Below, one piece after another: positions 6,377 to 7,528 of a stretch of DNA of 7,528 nt. How positions within the stretch are numbered: position 1 is the first letter of the stretch; every line of letters starts with the position of its first letter. This DNA comes from Bacteroidia bacterium (GTDB lineage Bacteria > Bacteroidota > Bacteroidia > Flavobacteriales > Flavobacteriaceae). The translations under genes and the position numbers were made by a program. The stretch spans positions 1 through 7,528 of the forward strand of contig JAUIAA010000101.1 of assembly GCA_030425715.1 (NCBI GenBank), read 5' to 3'. The notes under the pieces are model-generated. The model was not told where the DNA came from, ran no database searches, and saw only the letters and a list, made by a program, of their open reading frames with translations.

Positions 6377-6411
6377 ATCCTTGTAATCTTTTGATTATGA
6401 GGATTTTTTTT
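6377..6411 (+). terminator. intrinsic terminator of the tRNA-Leu unit
   Basis: Arms 6377-6388 (ATCCTTGTAATC) and 6393-6404 form a continuous 12-bp stem, including two G-U pairs, with a TTTT loop. The stem is followed by a run of T through 6411. It starts 5 nt after the tRNA and closes this short transcription unit. Confidence 0.9.
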
Positions 6412-6630
6412 GTAGTATATCTGAGAACTATTAGAATATAACCCTAATGGAACAGTTAGCAATCAAGGGAAAACCAAATATATATTAATCGGAATAGAAT
6501 CGAACTCTTTTAAAGCTTTAAAATTGAAAGTAGAATAACTTGTGTAATTAATGCTCAAAACACTTTTAAATTGAAAAATTTTGAGTGTTTCCACACAGTT
6601 AATTTACACAACTTTTACAACCTTGGTAAT
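6412..6630. other. AT-rich spacer with no recognisable gene
   Basis: I see no convincing gene or promoter here. A weak TATATCTG box lies at 6416-6423. A 13-codon ATG frame starts at 6447 and ends at a TAA; shifting frame near 6480 would extend it with 'LIGIESNSFKALKLKVE', which may be a decayed coding scrap but resembles nothing I can name. Near 6554-6590 two alternative short inverted repeats overlap (CTCAAAA/TTTTGAG and AAACACT/AGTGTTT), just upstream of the lipoprotein gene. Confidence 0.4.
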
Positions 6631-7140
6631 ATGGGAAACATGAGAAAAAGAATAAAACTATTGTTTGTAATATTAATAATCGCAGTTATAAATATGAGCT
6701 GTGAAAATGATGAACCAGATTCTAGCGTATTTTTATGTAATTCTAAAAATCCACTATCCTCTTTAAATGTTGATAACCTCGATATAGACCCTATTTTAAC
6801 GATGTTCCCTTCAGTTATTACACCAAATGGAGATGGAATAAACGATGTATTCATTATTCCATATTTGAATTTACATTCTAATTATACCATAACAATTCTT
6901 GATTTGAATAATAAGGTTGTTTTTGAATCAAAAAATAATGAATCCCTTTTTGATGGGAAAGACCAAATTTCTGGCAAAGATTTAAAATATGGTTCTTACC
7001 AATATAAGTTGGTAATAGAAAATGAACAAACCTTTTTACAATATGGATACCTTTCAATTATTAGAAATAAATCAGAAGCACATGGGTTTGATTTTACTAA
7101 TTGCTTTTCTGTACATACACAAGATCCAATTTTAGATTAA
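6631..7140 (+). CDS. small lipoprotein with a gliding-motility-associated (CHU_C-like) C-terminal domain
   Basis: The protein has 169 aa from the ATG at 6631; the ATG at 6640 (166 aa, 'MRKRIKLLF') is also plausible. The open frame reaches back to a TTG at 6571, but the residues before 6631 do not look like a signal peptide. From Met 6640 there is a basic start, a hydrophobic core and Cys21 in 'INMSC', a loose lipobox. The acidic 'ENDEPD' after the Cys resembles Bacteroidota lipoprotein surface-export signals (inference). From about residue 56 the sequence 'FPSVITPNGDGINDVF' starts a domain that continues with 'YTITILDLNNKVVFES', 'LFDGKDQISGKDLKYGSYQYKLVIE' and 'YGYLSIIR'. This follows the pattern of the CHU_C / gliding-motility-associated C-terminal family, usually the end of very large type IX-secreted proteins. 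Here it stands alone with an extra ~24-residue tail. No operon partner is visible and the function is unknown. Confidence 0.82.
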   Translation: MGNMRKRIKLLFVILIIAVINMSCENDEPDSSVFLCNSKNPLSSLNVDNLDIDPILTMFPSVITPNGDGINDVFIIPYLNLHSNYTITILDLNNKVVFESKNNESLFDGKDQISGKDLKYGSYQYKLVIENEQTFLQYGYLSIIRNKSEAHGFDFTNCFSVHTQDPILD

Positions 7141-7146
7141 GACAAG

Positions 7147-7178
7147 TAAAAAAATTCTATTGCTAGCAAAAAGAATCT
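7147..7178 (-). terminator. weak candidate terminator downstream of the lipoprotein gene
   Basis: ATTCT (7154-7158) pairs with AGAAT (7172-7176) around the inner palindrome TTGCTAGCAA (7160-7169). On the - strand the stem runs straight into seven T (complement of 7148-7154), so the geometry suits leftward transcription from beyond the window. On the + strand there is no T-tract. The stem is short and interrupted. Confidence 0.3.
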
Positions 7179-7363
7179 ATAATAGTATTAGTCTATCAAT
7201 TCAAGAGTAATATTTTTTATTTCATAATACTAATTTTTGCCTGCTTCGATTGTATTTGCAGTTAAGTTGTTTTACGGATTATTAGTAGTATAAATAATTT
7301 TCTTTTTCTTAAATCATTGAGTATAACGGAATTATTTATGTAAAAAACATTAAATTAGCTTCA

Positions 7364-7415
7364 TAACAAAATTTTGTTAGCGCAAGTTTATTACGCGCCA
7401 ACGCTATTGCTTGGC
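7364..7415. repeat. structured patch with overlapping inverted repeats
   Basis: Three elements overlap. The first is the perfect 16-nt palindrome TAACAAAATTTTGTTA (7364-7379). The second is an 8-bp stem with one mismatch, GTTAGCGC (7376-7383) with GCGCCAAC (7395-7402). The third is GCCAA (7397-7401) with TTGGC (7411-7415). Stems two and three share bases and exclude each other. The patch is visibly richer in GC than the flanking DNA. It could be an intergenic repeat or the edge of a mobile element. Confidence 0.45.
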
Positions 7416-7528
7416 TCGAAACAGGCACTATACAAACTATATGGAGTCCTTGAAATGCACTTATATAATTGCTTTTAGATTAAGAAGAAAAGTAAATCAA
7501 TTACAAAATTGATACAAACGGATATGAA

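Larger units (their letters stand above)
7141..7528. other. 388-nt non-coding right end
   Basis: No gene is supported here. It contains a weak hairpin at 7154-7176, a structured GC-richer patch at 7364-7415, and a hairpin ATCAATT/AATTGAT at 7496-7513 without a T-tract. A final ATG at 7524-7526 could begin a gene beyond the window, but five bases are not evidence. Short open frames over the GC-richer patch on both strands (about 25-30 codons) have no recognisable similarity. Confidence 0.5.

Noticed and set aside
6485..6515. GAATCGAAC on the + strand (TTCGATTC on the - strand), possible tRNA T-arm fragment
   Set aside because: Only about seven bases match a T loop and the flanking bases do not form a stem.
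6286..6558. Direct repeat TAATGCTCAA at the tRNA 5' boundary (6286-6295) and at 6549-6558, possible attachment site
   Set aside because: It is only 10 nt in AT-rich DNA, covers the 5' rather than the 3' end of the tRNA, and no integrase lies between the copies. No duplicate of the tRNA 3' end is present in the window.
6571..6630. N-terminal extension of the CHU_C lipoprotein from TTG 6571
   Set aside because: The extra 20 residues precede a clear signal peptide start at 6631/6640 and include His, Cys and Asn-rich sequence unlike a signal peptide.
7183..7235. Inverted repeat TAGTATTA / TAATACTA in the right non-coding region
   Set aside because: It is eight AT-rich bases with a long spacer and no T-tract, expected by chance here.

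Overview
The window reads as chromosome of a Bacteroidota member, most likely a marine-type flavobacterium. The evidence is AT-rich DNA, an UpxY-type antiterminator, promoters matching the TTG/TAnnTTTG consensus of this phylum, the gene order prs-rplY-pth, a short Wza-like export lipoprotein with a C-terminal membrane helix, and a lipoprotein with a gliding-motility-associated (CHU_C-type) C-terminal domain. These assignments rest on motif recognition by eye; no database search was run.

Bases 1-3559 (+ strand) are the end of a capsule or exopolysaccharide locus. In order they hold the 3' part of an UpxY/NusG-like antiterminator, a WbpP/TviC-type UDP-GlcNAc 4-epimerase, a UDP-glucose 6-dehydrogenase, and an outer-membrane polysaccharide export lipoprotein with its own promoter. 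The first three are packed 8 and 4 nt apart and look like one operon: a transcription-elongation factor for the locus, two nucleotide-sugar enzymes that would supply UDP-GalNAc and UDP-GlcA, and then export. No Wzc-type kinase follows the export gene. A bidirectional terminator at 3587-3617 closes the locus against the next operon.

Bases 3616-5908 (- strand) are the housekeeping operon prs - rplY/ctc - pth (PRPP synthase, ribosomal protein L25, peptidyl-tRNA hydrolase). A perfect 30-nt palindrome lies between rplY and pth, placed so that it could attenuate pth. The region 5909-6100 is a divergent promoter region in which prs and the tRNA unit each have the same 12-nt upstream element at the same distance from a TAnnTTTG box.

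Bases 6061-6411 (+ strand) form a small transcription unit: a strong predicted promoter, a truncated GIY-YIG nuclease gene, tRNA-Leu(CAA) starting 1 nt after that remnant's stop codon, and a strong terminator.

Bases 6412-7528 hold one small lipoprotein gene with a lone CHU_C-like domain, flanked by AT-rich non-coding DNA. Near the right edge is a short GC-richer patch with overlapping inverted repeats that I cannot assign.

I see no CRISPR array, complete insertion sequence, rRNA gene or defence system. The most unusual signals are the mirrored promoter pair, the nuclease remnant between a promoter and its tRNA, the rplY-pth palindrome and the single-domain CHU_C lipoprotein.
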